NCBI GenBank assembly: GCA_958295885.1
Contig: OY282380.1
Span: 1,302,001-1,366,000 of the forward strand
Origin: Arenicellales bacterium
GTDB lineage: Bacteria; Pseudomonadota; Gammaproteobacteria; Arenicellales; JAJDZL01
Length of the DNA stretch: 64,000 nucleotides
Direction of reading: 5' to 3'
Below are positions 1-10,628 of the stretch, in pieces (the first letter of the stretch is position 1; each line of letters begins with the position of its first letter). The position numbers were made by a program, and so were the translations under genes. The notes under the pieces were generated by a model, which was given only the letters and a program-made list of their open reading frames with translations, was not told the DNA's origin and ran no database searches.

Positions 1-470
1 TCTGGGCCCTGACGCACACGAAACTGAACGCCCTCAGCCAAGTTCATTTGCGTGCTTACACTAGCCTTACGACTATTCCAATTTCCACGTACCTCGTTCA
101 CTTCCACATTCATTGGCGACGGCCATATAGTCGAGGCTGAAGTGATCGAAAACAGGCTGCTGCTCCTCGGTATCAAATTGCACGAATTCACTTCGTGTCA
201 GAATTGGCTAAAAAAAGAAATTCAATATACTATTGCTACCGGAAGATGTTCTTTACGATGACGACAGTGAAGTTACGGGTGAATTGATCCATAAATCGTT
301 TCGAGGCTCGATTTCGTATATCGTCTAATGCTCAAGAACGACGACATCGTTTTGTGTTTTACTGACTTACGCAACAATCACAAAATTGGTGAATGGACCG
401 GAGTCACCCGAACGTCAAACACGTAACCGTCTTCGACAACGATCATTATTAGTTCATCCTCAGTGCGATA
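1..470. other. Stretch without a supported gene
   Basis: I see no convincing gene here. A short plus-strand open frame near 52-261 has no recognisable motif, no good ribosome binding site and no family resemblance. The stretch may hold the upstream region of the TPR gene that follows. Confidence 0.4.
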
Positions 471-1922
471 ATGTATCGCCGGCGGGTGAATGTAAGCGAC
501 ACCTTCTCAAGCATGATGCCGCCGGCTCATGAATTTGCGCAACCCAGATGTATGAAATTCCGCAAAAATAATCCAATGGCTAAATTCGAGGACCGCAGAG
601 GACTGAAAACAACCGTCGCAAACAGACAGGCGCTGGAGCATTACGATGATGCTCTGCAACAGCTGCTTTCTCACCGAGGAGATCCACTCGAGTCTATCAA
701 CGCGGCAATCGAAGAAGATCCTGATTTTGTAATGGCTTACTGTGTCCGTGCTCGTTGCGAAACTGGTATGGCTGAAGGAGGATGGACAGACCAACTGATT
801 GCCACTGTGAATGGCGCGAAAAGAGCTGCTGAGAAACATGCGACCGATCGTGAAAGAATGCACATTGATGCCATCGAGGCTTGGGCGAACGGTTACTTTC
901 AGAAGTCGCTGGGTTTTCTCGAAATCATATTGAGGGAACATCCACGTGACATCTATGCATTGCAGTTTGCACACCATATGGACTTGAATACCGGAAATTC
1001 GGCAAGTCTGCGAGATCGGATTGCGAGAGCTTTGACTGAATACGATGAAGCGACACCCGGCTACGGTTACGTGCTTGGAATGTACGCTTTCGGTCTTGAA
1101 GAATGTGTTGAATATGCTCGAGCGGAAGACACTGGACATAAAGCATTGGAATTCTGTCCGGACGACGTATGGGCGATTCATGCCGTTGCACACGTATACG
1201 AAATGCAAGGGAGACATCAAAAGGGGATCGATTGGTACGAATCTCGAGAGATGGTTTGGGCTCTTGGAAACGAATTTGCCACGCATAACTGGTGGCATGT
1301 AGCGCTTTTCAATCTCGACCTTGAGAATCACCAACGTGTTCTCGAAATTTTCGATTCGTCCATGGCAGGTCACCGCGCACCTCTGCAGATTTTAGATGCC
1401 AGCGCTTTGCTATGGCGTATGCACTTATTGAATTGGGATGTCGGCGACCGCTGGAACTCACTGGCTGATCGTTGGGAGCAGATCCTGCCAAATGAGGGAT
1501 TTTACTGTTTTTACGACTGTCACGCGCTAATGGCGTATGTGGCAACAGAACGTCATGAACAGATTCGTCTAATTCTGGATATGTTGGAAAGAGCCAGCTT
1601 AGGGAGGAATGATTGCGCTGCTACGATTCATGGGGTAGGGTTGCCAGTCGTTAAGGGCTTGGCTGCATTTGGCAATCGACGCTACGCTGAAGCGACCGAA
1701 ATTTTATCGCGGATTCGACATCGAGGCGTTCAGCTGGGTGGCAGCCATGCGCAACGGGATTTTATTTTTCTGACCCTGATTGAATCCGCCATTCGAGCCA
1801 AGTGCTACGACCGCGCGCGAGCCTTTCTTTCGGAACGCGCCGCACGCAGACCTTCGAGTGCGCACATGCGCCGAAAATTCGCTCAGGTGTCCGAAGTGCT
1901 CCAGTGGGACAACGAAGCCTAA
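471..1922 (+). CDS. TTC38-like tetratricopeptide repeat protein
   Basis: A soluble protein of up to 483 residues made of TPR-like helical repeats, with no signal peptide or membrane segment. Residues from about 236, reading HAVAHVYEMQGR, and then HNWWHVALF match the pattern I know from the TTC38 family, a TPR family found in bacteria and eukaryotes with no clear enzymatic role. The frame opens at 471, but Met codons at 552 and 576 are alternatives. The family usually begins close to the D-R-G-L-K segment, so 576 (about 448 residues) may be the real start. No start has a strong Shine-Dalgarno. It stands alone, with no operon partner. Function is unknown beyond probable protein-protein contact. 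Confidence 0.75.
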   Translation: MYRRRVNVSDTFSSMMPPAHEFAQPRCMKFRKNNPMAKFEDRRGLKTTVANRQALEHYDDALQQLLSHRGDPLESINAAIEEDPDFVMAYCVRARCETGMAEGGWTDQLIATVNGAKRAAEKHATDRERMHIDAIEAWANGYFQKSLGFLEIILREHPRDIYALQFAHHMDLNTGNSASLRDRIARALTEYDEATPGYGYVLGMYAFGLEECVEYARAEDTGHKALEFCPDDVWAIHAVAHVYEMQGRHQKGIDWYESREMVWALGNEFATHNWWHVALFNLDLENHQRVLEIFDSSMAGHRAPLQILDASALLWRMHLLNWDVGDRWNSLADRWEQILPNEGFYCFYDCHALMAYVATERHEQIRLILDMLERASLGRNDCAATIHGVGLPVVKGLAAFGNRRYAEATEILSRIRHRGVQLGGSHAQRDFIFLTLIESAIRAKCYDRARAFLSERAARRPSSAHMRRKFAQVSEVLQWDNEA

Positions 1923-2538
1923 ATCGCCAATCAACGCGCTAACAAGCTCGCTGATTATGCTTCCTTTAACCGTAACGATTTCGAAAGACAGCTTTGGGAA
2001 TTTCTGTTTAATGGTTTGAAATGTCAGACATAAATTTTTTCGATCTCAGTTTCCGAATTTCGGAGACTGGGCTTTCTTAAGAACGCTGGCGGTACTTCCT
2101 ACTCAAGTCAACGAGCGAAACTGCGACCGCATAAGGCGCGATCAGGTTCAGCCTGGTGCACCGTATCGGCTTTCCACCGAAGGTTTTAGATCAAATCGAA
2201 CGCAGTCGTCAACAGCTAGCCCATATGGTCAAATCTCGACCACAAGAAATCGAGGTCGGACACTCAACGACGCTTATATCTATGTGCTTACCAATGCTTT
2301 ACGTCCTCTTTTGAATCTGATGACGAAATCACTGTCACAAACTTTGACCATGAAGCGAATTATTGGTGCGTGGGGACGGCTTGAAGACACAGGTATGACG
2401 ATAGGAGAATGGCAAGTCGACCGTGAATCGGGAGGAGTGGATGCATTAGAACCATTGTTAAACGAACGCACTCGACCAGTACGCTGCACTTCGTGTTCCA
2501 GCTTAACAGGCGCACCATTAAAAATTCCCTATGAAACA

Positions 2539-2559
2539 GCCTGAAACAAGTTCAGAGGC
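2539..2559 (-). repeat. Solo terminal inverted repeat of the IS1595-family element
   Basis: The 21 bases match the right end of the IS1595-family copies at 4867-5859 and 21155-21732 (core CTGAAACAAGTTCAGAGGC). No transposase sequence is recognisable next to it, so it is a leftover end from a deleted or heavily decayed copy. Confidence 0.75.
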
Positions 2560-3102
2560 ATAAATTTTTAATTTATTGCCGATGTGAGGGTGAGTCCATT
2601 ACATCAAACGAGTACTCAATATTGTCGGAGTCGAAGCCTTGATGTTGAATTGCGCCTTGAATTCGAGATGAGAGTAAAATTACGCCAAAAAGATGGAATT
2701 GAGGCTGCTTTTGGGGTAAAAATAGGGTTTGGCTGCCCAATTTTCAGTGACTGGAGCCAGCCCTTAGGGCTTCGCTAAGCGAAAGTCGATGACGCATCCA
2801 TTTCAATTTCAGAATTCCCCATATTTTGCTTGGTAAAACCCCAAACTTTCACGCTCTCATTCCATGATCCGTACAACGAGACCATTCGGGAGTTCGACAG
2901 CTATCAGGAGTGGAAACACCCCTGGTCAGGCGTGCCTCGGCAGCAGGATGCATTCTTGATCTTAAATGATCAACGCATACGCCGACGGTACGCAAGACTT
3001 ACAAACCCCAAATACGTCCAATATCAGGAGTCCAAGAATTGGGCGATGACTTTGGGGTATAAACCCTACCCTAGGTCAGTCTGTCAGTCTTGGGTTAAAA
3101 AC

Positions 3103-3136
3103 GCAAACTAAAGTTCTATGTGGAGCTTTAGTTTGC
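3103..3136 (+). terminator. Perfect 11-bp hairpin, possible terminator
   Basis: GCAAACTAAAG at 3103-3113 is matched exactly by its reverse complement at 3126-3136, with a 12-base loop. It overlaps the stop of the unnamed 93-codon frame. The stem is not GC-rich and only a short T-poor tail follows, so termination is plausible but not sure. Confidence 0.4.
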
Positions 3137-3822
3137 TGTAAATTCAAAGAACTGGCGGCCTTCTAACACTTTACGCACCGAGATCTGATTAAGAAGGGAT
3201 TAAAGCTGTCGCAGCGAGGTTGCCAGTTCTCTTTTTCTAGCCATGCACCCCTCTGGAACCAGGAAACACTATTGACTCATAGTGCTTCACATTCTGCGTA
3301 ATATTCTAGTCAGGATGTCTTCATATGAAGACACTGTCCTGAGGTTTCAGGTGGAGACTGATGTAATCAGTAAAGACTACAGCGAATTGATTGAATTACG
3401 AGGACACTTCTGATGCAGAAAAAATTCGAATAACTTTTGACACAATGATGATCGTAAGGGTAAAATTCGTTGATTGACGACACAAGGAAATCAAGACAAG
3501 CTGATCAGCGATGCCGCCTGCAGACAAACACGAGCTAATTGGCAGGCTAAAGGGAAATATCCGCCCCCAACGAAATGCCAGCACTCCAGTCAAACTCGCT
3601 TCGTTGCTGAAACATTGGTCAAACTCAGTAGTCGAGGTTAAATTTCCAACGGATACAGGCTGAGCTCCGATCAGTTTTTCCAGCAGAGTTTACAACGAAC
3701 TTGATGTCCAATAATTATTATATTAAATCAAAGATTTATCCGCACGAATATTCAGAAAATTACTGAACTCTTTAAATTCAATATGGAAGTCATGCACGAA
3801 ACTTGTAATAGGAGGGATCAAT

Positions 3823-4020
3823 ATGGAAACACTGGAGAAGATTAAGAAAAACATTGAGGAACACAGACAAAAAAAGCAAAAAGGGACGAAAGGCAACATT
3901 CACATTAGCCGTCGAGGCAATGTAAGCATCAATCAGGAAAAATTGTTCAAATCTGAATCATTCCAAAAGCGCATGAAATCCATGGCCGAAGCCGAAAAGA
4001 ACTGTAAATTCAAAAAGTGA
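3823..4020 (+). CDS. Small basic protein of unknown function
   Basis: A 65-residue, lysine-rich, highly charged protein without membrane segments. Its start is well supported: AGGAGGG at 3810-3816 lies six bases before the ATG, one of the best ribosome binding sites in the window. The middle contains the short segment NIHISRRGNVSI, and the rest is Lys/Glu-rich and probably helical. I do not recognise a family. It sits upstream of two other small unknown genes on the same strand, 126 bases before the next start. A DNA- or RNA-binding role would fit the charge but is only a guess. Confidence 0.6.
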   Translation: METLEKIKKNIEEHRQKKQKGTKGNIHISRRGNVSINQEKLFKSESFQKRMKSMAEAEKNCKFKK

Positions 4021-4146
4021 TGTGATTAGGTAAAAACAGTTCTAAATCATTTAGCAAATTTTATTTTTCCTCTGCTAGCGGGATATCTGTTTCTAATTCT
4101 TTGTAATTTCTTTAGTTATCGTATTGAAAAAGAGTCGGGCTATCAT

Positions 4147-4395
4147 GTGTTGTTCAAATCACTCATAGTCGGACTAATATTGTTTGTCATTTCAGATTTG
4201 GTGCTGAGCGGAATCAATTCATTTCATCCGTTCAATGCCGAAGAAGTTGAATTAATTATTCCAGTTGATAACGATAACGCGTTTAGGGTCTTCCTAATGT
4301 TCGCGTTTGCCGGTGTTTTTGCGTTGGCAATCAATCAATTCTACGATGAGGAAATTTCGTATGGCAAATATATTGAAAAAAAAGCACCGCCATAG
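4147..4395 (+). CDS. Small membrane protein, two predicted helices
   Basis: An 82-residue protein with a GTG start. Residues about 2-24 (LFKSLIVGLILFVISDLVLSG) and 46-64 (FRVFLMFAFAGVFALAINQF) are hydrophobic and should span the membrane, with an acidic linker between them and a short basic tail. I do not recognise a family. The next gene begins about 20 bases later on the same strand, so the two are probably co-transcribed. No clear ribosome binding site precedes the GTG, and the exact start is uncertain. Confidence 0.5.
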   Translation: MLFKSLIVGLILFVISDLVLSGINSFHPFNAEEVELIIPVDNDNAFRVFLMFAFAGVFALAINQFYDEEISYGKYIEKKAPP

Positions 4396-4415
4396 AACGA
4401 CGGATATTCGATGCG

Positions 4416-4739
4416 ATGCGTCTACAGGCACCGCTTCAGATTTCTTTGGAAAGTCGTAAAGTATATATTGGGTTTGTCAAATCGGTTGACTTTGCTGAAA
4501 TGAAAGCAGGCGATGTTACGATGCTGCCTCTCTATAGTGGATATCGGGATCAAAATACTCAGGAACTGACAATTACGACAAGTTATGAACCCTTGATCGA
4601 AGAAATTAGCTCCATGTTATTATCCGAAGATGATTATCTGGATATCGTGTTTCGGATGTCAGAAATTTCAGCTGTCCGTTTTTTCGATGAACACATTCGA
4701 GAATATTTTGATTCGGGAAATAGAAGCAACTTAGAATGA
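4416..4739 (+). CDS. Hypothetical protein downstream of small membrane protein
   Basis: A 107-residue soluble, acidic protein that I cannot assign to a family. It follows the two-helix membrane protein by 20 bases, suggesting a two-gene operon, and ends about 130 bases before the left end of an IS1595-family element. Another ATG at 4411 is in a different frame. The protein has no Cys pairs, no nucleotide-binding motif and no signal peptide. The composition looks like real protein (regular E/L/I spacing), but evidence for expression is indirect. Confidence 0.5.
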   Translation: MRLQAPLQISLESRKVYIGFVKSVDFAEMKAGDVTMLPLYSGYRDQNTQELTITTSYEPLIEEISSMLLSEDDYLDIVFRMSEISAVRFFDEHIREYFDSGNRSNLE

Positions 4740-4866
4740 AATCCCCGTTTTGTAGAAATTACGGAGTGTTCCAGTCTAAATGGAATGTCGATATCACGCC
4801 AAGATGGAAGTCTCTCTTATGCAGTCGAGTCCTGTAAGAGTCGAGAATGAAAGCAAAATCGAATAT

Positions 4867-5859
4867 GCCTCTGAACTCATTTCAGCCCGTTTCATAGGGA
4901 AATTGGATTGCAATTGGCGACCGCATGTAACAGCCGTTGCGGCAGTTGGTCTAACCCTAACCGACGGATTGAAGCGATACACAAATTCGAAATATACTCG
5001 TGTAAGTATTCACAGCTGACCCCATGAAAGGTTCCCAGCAGAAAGTGTTTGAGATTGGCGATGACGACGTGGATCATCGGCAGCCACTAACCGGTTAGTT
5101 GTGGCGGTGGCGGTCGAGCCGCCTGCTGACAGTATTCAGACACGATGTTCAAAGCTGCAAAGATATCGCTGTGAACCTCAGCGGTGGGCTGAAGGCACTG
5201 CGTAAACTGTTGAACATGTTGATGATCGACCCGTTCGACTACTGCCACCGCCAGGAAACCCGCACCGTCGCCGCGGCGTTCGACTGCCGCTAGGACCGGA
5301 ATTTTGCCTGCCGTACTGCCTCATCGCTTGCCCCTGCGTTTGCCGCCGATGAACGCATCATCGACTTCAAGCAAGCCACTGAGCCGATAAGGTTGATCGC
5401 GATCGCTTATGGCCTGTCTCAGTTTGCGCAGCATCTGTTTCACACTGGTCCAACTGATGCCAACCATATGCGACATGCGCGTGGCTGAGATTTCATCTTT
5501 ATCAGAACTCATCAGATGATTGGCTGCGGACCATTTGGGCAATGGCAGTTTCGTGTGCTCGAATACAGTGCCGGCGGTCACCGAGGCTTGATTCGGCACT
5601 GGATGCATTGATGAAGGTAGTGACGGCTCAAAATATGGGCTTTAGGTGCCCGCAGCGCGGGCACCTAAAGCCGTTCCGGCCAACGATGTCGTTTCAACTC
5701 TTCCAAACAAGCTTCCTGTGTAGAGAAAGTGGAGCACGAATCCACAAAATCAGTCGGTTTCTGCTGAATATCCGTCTCCGGTTTAAGAGGGGATAATTAT
5801 CTGATTTAATTTGCTTATTTTGACTATAGTCTGCCACACGCTGCAACAAGTTTAGAGGC
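4867..5859 (-). mobile_element. IS1595-family insertion sequence, copy A (both ends present)
   Basis: A 993-bp element bounded by imperfect 21-bp inverted repeats: GCCTCTGAACTCATTTCAGCC at 4867-4887 and its counterpart at 5839-5859. It is the only copy here with both ends. Copy B (18400-18715) keeps the left end only and copy C (21155-21732) the right end only. The transposase inside is broken, so the element could move only if a functional transposase were supplied elsewhere. Confidence 0.8.
4892..5717 (-). pseudogene. IS1595-family (ISXO2-like) transposase, broken
   Basis: Read on the minus strand, the N-terminal part (TQEACLEELKRHRWPERL) matches the start of IS1595-family transposases but runs into a stop just where the zinc-binding Cys pair should begin. 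The next part, near 5320-5600, carries GTVFEHTKLPLPKW and then the DDE-type LLEVDDAFIGGKRRGKR. The C-terminal part, near 4900-5060, carries MIHVVIANLKHFLLGTFHGVS, the typical family end. These pieces lie in different frames. At least one stop and one frameshift therefore separate the domains, and the gene is dead. Confidence 0.8.
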
Positions 5860-6197
5860 ATGATTTAAATTAGCACCTGGCGCACCGAGTAATGAATAAA
5901 AAGAAGTCGGTCACTGAATGATGAAGCGATCCGTTTGGAATGTAGTTCATCGAGTCCTACAGTGTCATTTGTCCTGTTAACTGGATCCGGGCTGTCGGTG
6001 CTATTAAGGCTATGAAAGTATTCTTATTTTTTGTAAGAATCCTAATTTGAAATAATATTTAAATATATTAAAACAATAAGTTATATTTCTTATATCAACG
6101 ACAATCAGACTGATGTGACGATTCTTTCACGGCCTCTACTATCAATTCTCGTACCGAGAGGCAAGAGCACTCGCAACTGACAGCCATTCGCCTTCGA
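5860..6197. other. AT-rich intergenic stretch
   Basis: Between the IS right end and the stop of the transporter on the opposite strand. It includes an AT-rich block around 6040-6100. I see no gene and no clear terminator. Confidence 0.4.
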
Positions 6198-6980
6198 TCA
6201 ACCCGAGGCTGTTGCGATTGCGCCAATTTGCCAGGCTCGCCAGATCATGCTGATGCCCGAGAGGATCAGAACGCCTAATACCAAACGATAGAAGATTGTT
6301 TCCTCGATTCGCTTTCGAATTGCCCGTCCGACGATCAATCCGACGACAAGCGGGATGACCGACAGCGTCGACAGTATTGCCAGCCTCACATCCAGTACGC
6401 CGACGACAATCAGAATAACAACCCACGGCACGACCGCGCCAATATACAGAAAACTAATGGTATTGACAAACCGATCTTTGTCAAAGATTGAAAGAGAAAC
6501 GAGATACAGGATGAGCATTGGCCCAAACATGGATGATAGTCCGCCAATCACTCCAGCACTGCTGCAAAATATAATTCCAGCACGTTTTTCCAGCGTTGAA
6601 GAAATTGTCATCTTGCGCGGTGACCCCTGAATAAGCGTAAAGCAGATCACCAATACTCCTACCACGATCAACAGCGTCCGCTCGTCAATTTCGGACAGTA
6701 TCTTCACGCCTATCCAAGTTCCAACCACAAGCGCAATGAATGCTGGCCAGAATCGTTTTACAGTTTCCAATGGCCGGTTCGCATCATAAACCTGCCACAG
6801 GTTGGCAACGATAACTGGCGCGGCCATTATCGCGACGGCGTGGTGAGCAGGCAGCGCCAGAGCCATCATCGGTACCGTCAAAAGTGGCGTGCCGATACCC
6901 AAAACGCCCTTGATTAATCCCCCGCAAGCCATTGCGAAGGCGCACCAGGCGATCACCCAAAAAGCTAAATCCAGAATCAT
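6198..6980 (-). CDS. TSUP-family (TauE/SafE) membrane transporter
   Basis: A 260-residue integral membrane protein with about eight hydrophobic segments arranged as two halves, typical in length for the TSUP/TauE/SafE family. The first half carries the Gly-rich GGLIKGVLGIGTPLLTVP and the second VIGGLSSMFGPMLILYL; these paired Gly-rich loops are the family hallmark. Members export sulfite, sulfoacetate or other sulfur-containing or organic anions; the substrate here cannot be read from sequence. It stands alone on the minus strand, ATG start at 6980. A second, distinct TSUP gene lies at 25749-26510. Confidence 0.85.
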   Translation of the reverse strand: MILDLAFWVIAWCAFAMACGGLIKGVLGIGTPLLTVPMMALALPAHHAVAIMAAPVIVANLWQVYDANRPLETVKRFWPAFIALVVGTWIGVKILSEIDERTLLIVVGVLVICFTLIQGSPRKMTISSTLEKRAGIIFCSSAGVIGGLSSMFGPMLILYLVSLSIFDKDRFVNTISFLYIGAVVPWVVILIVVGVLDVRLAILSTLSVIPLVVGLIVGRAIRKRIEETIFYRLVLGVLILSGISMIWRAWQIGAIATASG

Positions 6981-7309
6981 TCCGGAAGCAAATTATTCAT
7001 AAGGCGACGAGTCTCCTCATTTGAGGTCATACGAGATCCAGTTACAGTCAAGATTCGCAGGATTTTACCATTCTCAGAGGCAAACTCGCGAAGACATTAA
7101 CTTGTTAAATCACACAATTCGTCATGGTGAGAGTAGCCGGCATTGAAGAAAAGTTTATTGTGCTGGACGGCATTCTCTAAAAGAGAGCGGTCACTGATGG
7201 CTTTTCCACCAAGTTTGTGCTGGCAAGGCAAACGAGAGCATACCAATGCCGGGATAGTCTTTTCGAATTGACAGACAAACGATCCTTGTTGCATTCGATA
7301 TGAATCAGG
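6981..7309. other. Upstream region of the TSUP gene
   Basis: About 330 bases between the transporter start and the IS66 remnant. It should contain the transporter promoter; I could not pick clear -35 and -10 boxes. No gene seen. Confidence 0.35.
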
Positions 7310-7891
7310 ATGGCTTTCTCCCAGAATGTTCGTGACGGGAAGAGAACCGTTACTGCTGCAGCAGGATATTCAATTTCAGGAGTCTCAGAGGCAATGTCGG
7401 GCCCAATCGTGAGTTGCTCATTAGAATCGATAATGTTGCAGGCTCAGCAAAGCGAATCATTCATACGTCAACAGCAGCGGCTTGAGCGCTCGGTCGAGCA
7501 GATGGAGCGGACTTTGAAGCATGAATTGTCGGCAGAACAGATACATCCAGCCCAACTCAAGGTTCTGAGCAGTCTGCAGAATCACTAGTCGGGGCTGATG
7601 GTGTTTTTAGAACATCCCCAGGTTGCGCTTGATAATAACTCTGGGGAACGGAAGCTGCGCAACCCAGCGATGCTGCGCAGGAACTGCCGCGGCTCGGGCA
7701 GTCACTGGAGCGCTTCGCCGGCAGCACAGATGTTCTCAATCATTCAGAGCGTGCTTTTGTGGGATCTCAATCCCCATCGATGGCTGTATGAATATCTCAG
7801 GCGCCTGTGCCGCCATGACTCGATATTGCGGACGCGACTTCAGTTGCAAGAACCTGCAGCGCATTCGCAAACTGATTGCCGCCCATCCTGA
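7310..7891 (+). pseudogene. IS66-family transposase C-terminal remnant
   Basis: The plus strand encodes the last part of an IS66-type TnpC. Before a stop at about 7586 it reads HPAQLKVLSSLQNH, and after it ALDNNSGERKLRNPAMLRRN and then FSIIQSVLLWDLNPHRWLYE. These match the DNN-x-x-ER-x-LR block and the LNP-x-x-WL end of IS66 transposases. One in-frame nonsense codon interrupts it, and the catalytic N-terminal half is absent or unrecognisable. No IS66 accessory genes (tnpA, tnpB) are visible. Confidence 0.8.
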
Positions 7892-8640
7892 CAGTTCTAG
7901 AACCTGATCTGCTGCGGATGCTGGATCACCGTACGCGACGCTGCACAACAACATAGGGAAAAATGATGTTCGAGCACACGTCACGCACCGCAAAATATCG
8001 TCTGGCACACGCAGCGACATCGGCCGCGATGTGCGCGACGCCGGGCTTGGAAATTTGAAAACCTGCCGCAAACAGCAGCTGAGTTTCTGGCATCTTCTAG
8101 AAAATCGGTTCAAAGTGCCAGGCGCACCTGATGTGCACATATTTGCCCACACTCGTCAGCCAACTCGAAAATTCGACCGCTCCGACTTGAGGCCCGACAA
8201 CCGCGCCGCTTCAAGCAATATTTCTGCCAGTTCAAACACCAAATTAGATGTCGTCGCTGTCCAAAGGCAAGTAGGCCAAACCCCAGTTTTGCCTCACTTA
8301 CGATAGTTTTTTGATTAGTGCGGAACTAGGGCCAGGCTGTTTTTCAAATATCTCCTACAGCATCTGACTGTCATGCGCACTCACCGAAGTCACACTCCAT
8401 AGGCAATCAAAGTTGTCTCCGGATCTGCCGAAATTTGATTTTTATAACCTAGCAACTTTGTTTGTGCTTCTTCGTTCAACGCGCAACGGTGTCTTTCTAA
8501 CGCAATTCATGAGGTTGGTTCTGCCAGTCATTCGGCACATGACCTGCAAGATACAGGTATTTGAAATTTTTTGGTGGCTTTAGGTTGATCGGCAATTAGG
8601 ATCAAAGAATTTTTTGCAAAAGACTGTGTAGCACATTTGT
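7892..8640. other. Decayed DNA before the tandem array
   Basis: No gene. The piece around 8199-8300 (GCCGCTTCAAGCAA..., then CCAAACCCCAG) resembles the partial fourth unit at the far end of the tandem array (12650-12760). The array therefore appears flanked on both sides by related, diverged sequence. The 8560-8640 stretch also resembles the unit junctions faintly. Confidence 0.4.
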
Positions 8641-9347
8641 CATCCAGCTCTTAGGATCGTAGGCTGCTCCAACTTGACCGCAGTCAAAAAGCCGCTTCAA
8701 GCAAAATAAGCATCAGTTCAGACATGAAGGAAAATGCTGTTGATGCCGGCAAGACGGCAGGCTATACCCTCGCATTGCCCCATTTGCGCGACTTGGCAAA
8801 TGAACCAAACTGGACAATGACGCTTTGTTCCGCTCAACGCCAATGCGCTGGTCTGCAGTCGATTCCGAAGTCCTGTACGATGTGCTGGTTCATCTGACGG
8901 ATTAGACCCTGCCTGACAGGTTCGCAGCCGAGAGGGAAGCGCCGATGGATGGCTTGAGCTGATTCCTTCATTGAAACCAAGTCTATGTTGGACATCAGTC
9001 TTTGACCTGAATCAATCCAGCAGTTCTAAACTGCCATCGCCGGCGATGATTCTGCAATGATTGTGTCATTTCTGACCTCGGTGCCAACCATCGTGCACTG
9101 ACTTGGTTCGCGTGGGATCGTCCTGCTTGCAATCGGAGCGCACGTCATGATAAGGTAAACCTTGTTGAAAGCTGCTCACCGAAACTCGGCACAATGACTG
9201 CGAACCGCACAGGACGGCCACGGGCGCGGCTGGAAGATGACCGGAAGTCGCGCAGGCAGCTGCGACAGGACTGAGCCGTTTTTGGGGACGCAGGCCCTCC
9301 GAAGGCGTGGAGGATTCCTCATCGAATGAGTAATGTAAAATTAGGTT

Positions 9348-9782
9348 ATGAATAAATTTGCGTATGACACGTTAGGAACTTCAAGGGAACTCGAAGCTGC
9401 CGGCATGGAGCGTCGTCAAGCGGAAGCGGTAGCGACCGCGATCGCCCGGCGCGAGGGCAATCTTGCGACCAAATCGGATCTCAATTTGTTAAGAACCGAA
9501 CTCAAGTCGTTAAGAACCGAACTCAAGTCTGATGTCAGTAAAGTCGAGTCCGATATTGCCAAAGTCGAGTCCGACATCAGTTCGCTGAGAGCCAAAGTCG
9601 AGTCCGACATCAGTTCGCTGAGAACCGAAGTCAAGTCCGACATCAGTTCGCTGAGAACCGAAGTCAAGTCCGACATCTCGGAGGTCAGGTCGGAAATGAA
9701 GGCGCAGTTCAGATGGGCGATTTCAACGCAGGTCATCGCAGCATTTGCAGTCATTACGCTCGTCTACGCGATCGTCCAGTAA
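9348..9782 (+). CDS. DUF1640/CCDC90-like coiled-coil membrane protein, copy 1
   Basis: A 144-residue protein with three parts: an N-terminal helical segment (residues 1-45, including RELEAAGMERRQAEAVATAI), a coiled coil, and a C-terminal membrane helix (about 123-142, AISTQVIAAFAVITLVYAIV). The coiled coil is built from 7-residue units (I-A-K-V-E-S-D) and 11-residue units (I-S-S-L-R-T-E-V-K-S-D). This plan matches DUF1640, the bacterial relatives of the mitochondrial CCDC90/MCUR1 family, C-terminally anchored and exposed to the cytoplasm. Their bacterial function is unknown. It is the shortest of three tandem copies. The ATG at 9348 is preceded only by a weak AGG. Confidence 0.8.
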   Translation: MNKFAYDTLGTSRELEAAGMERRQAEAVATAIARREGNLATKSDLNLLRTELKSLRTELKSDVSKVESDIAKVESDISSLRAKVESDISSLRTEVKSDISSLRTEVKSDISEVRSEMKAQFRWAISTQVIAAFAVITLVYAIVQ

Positions 9783-10628
9783 GTCATTCCACCGAAAAAA
9801 GCAGCAGGCAACCAGCTCAAGCAATCTTTTCAGAAGCAATAAATGCCCATATATTGATCGGAGCATGAAGCTGGGCGATCGGTTCAAAGCACCGATTGTG
9901 CCGCGCTGAAGCACATTCGTCATCCAGCTCTTCGAATCATAGGCTGCTCCAACTTGACCGCAGTCAAAAAAGCCGCTTCAAGCAAAATAAGCATCAGTTC
10001 AGACATGAAGGAAAATGCTGTTGATGCCGGCAAGACGGCAGGCTATACCCTCGCATTGCCCCATTTGCGCGACTTGGCAAATGAACCAAACTGGACAATG
10101 ACGCTTTGTTCCGCTCAACGCCAATGCGCTGGTCTGCAGTCGATTCCGAAGTCCTGTACGATGTGCTGGTTCATCTGACGGATTAGACCCTGCCTGACAG
10201 GTTCGCAGCCGAGAGGGAAGCGCCGATGGATGGCTTGAGCTGATTCCTTCATTGAAACCAAGTCTATGTTGGACATCAGTCTTTGACCTGAATCAATCCA
10301 GCAGTTCTAAACTGCCATCGCCGACGATGATTCTGCAATGATTGTGTCATTTCTGACCTCGGTGCCAACCATCGTGCACTGACTTGGTTCGCGTGGGAAC
10401 GTCCTGCTTGCAATCGGAGCGCACGTCATGATAAGGTAAACCTTGTTGAAAGCTGCTCACCGAAACTCGGCACAATGACTGCGAACCGCACAAGACGGCC
10501 ACGGGCGCGGCTGGAAGATGACCGGAAGTCGCGCAGGCAGCTGCGACAGGACTGAGCCGTTTTTGGGGACGCAGGCCCTCCGAAGGCGTGGAGGATTCCT
10601 CATCGAATGAGTAATGTAAAATTAGGTT

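Larger units (their letters stand above)
1923..3822. other. Long stretch with little coding signal
   Basis: About 1.9 kb with no gene I can name. It holds a lone IS terminal repeat (2539-2559) and a hairpin (3103-3136). A 93-codon frame at 2830-3111, opening with TTG, ends right at the hairpin. Its sequence (rich in Tyr, Arg, Gln) looks protein-like but matches nothing I know; it could be the tail of a decayed gene. The rest reads as broken DNA. Confidence 0.4.

Noticed and set aside
507..1373. 288-codon minus-strand frame opposite the TPR gene
   Set aside because: Antisense shadow of a gene with clear TTC38 motifs; the product resembles nothing.
7736..8152. 138-codon minus-strand frame
   Set aside because: It overlaps the readable IS66 remnant on the other strand and has no family match.
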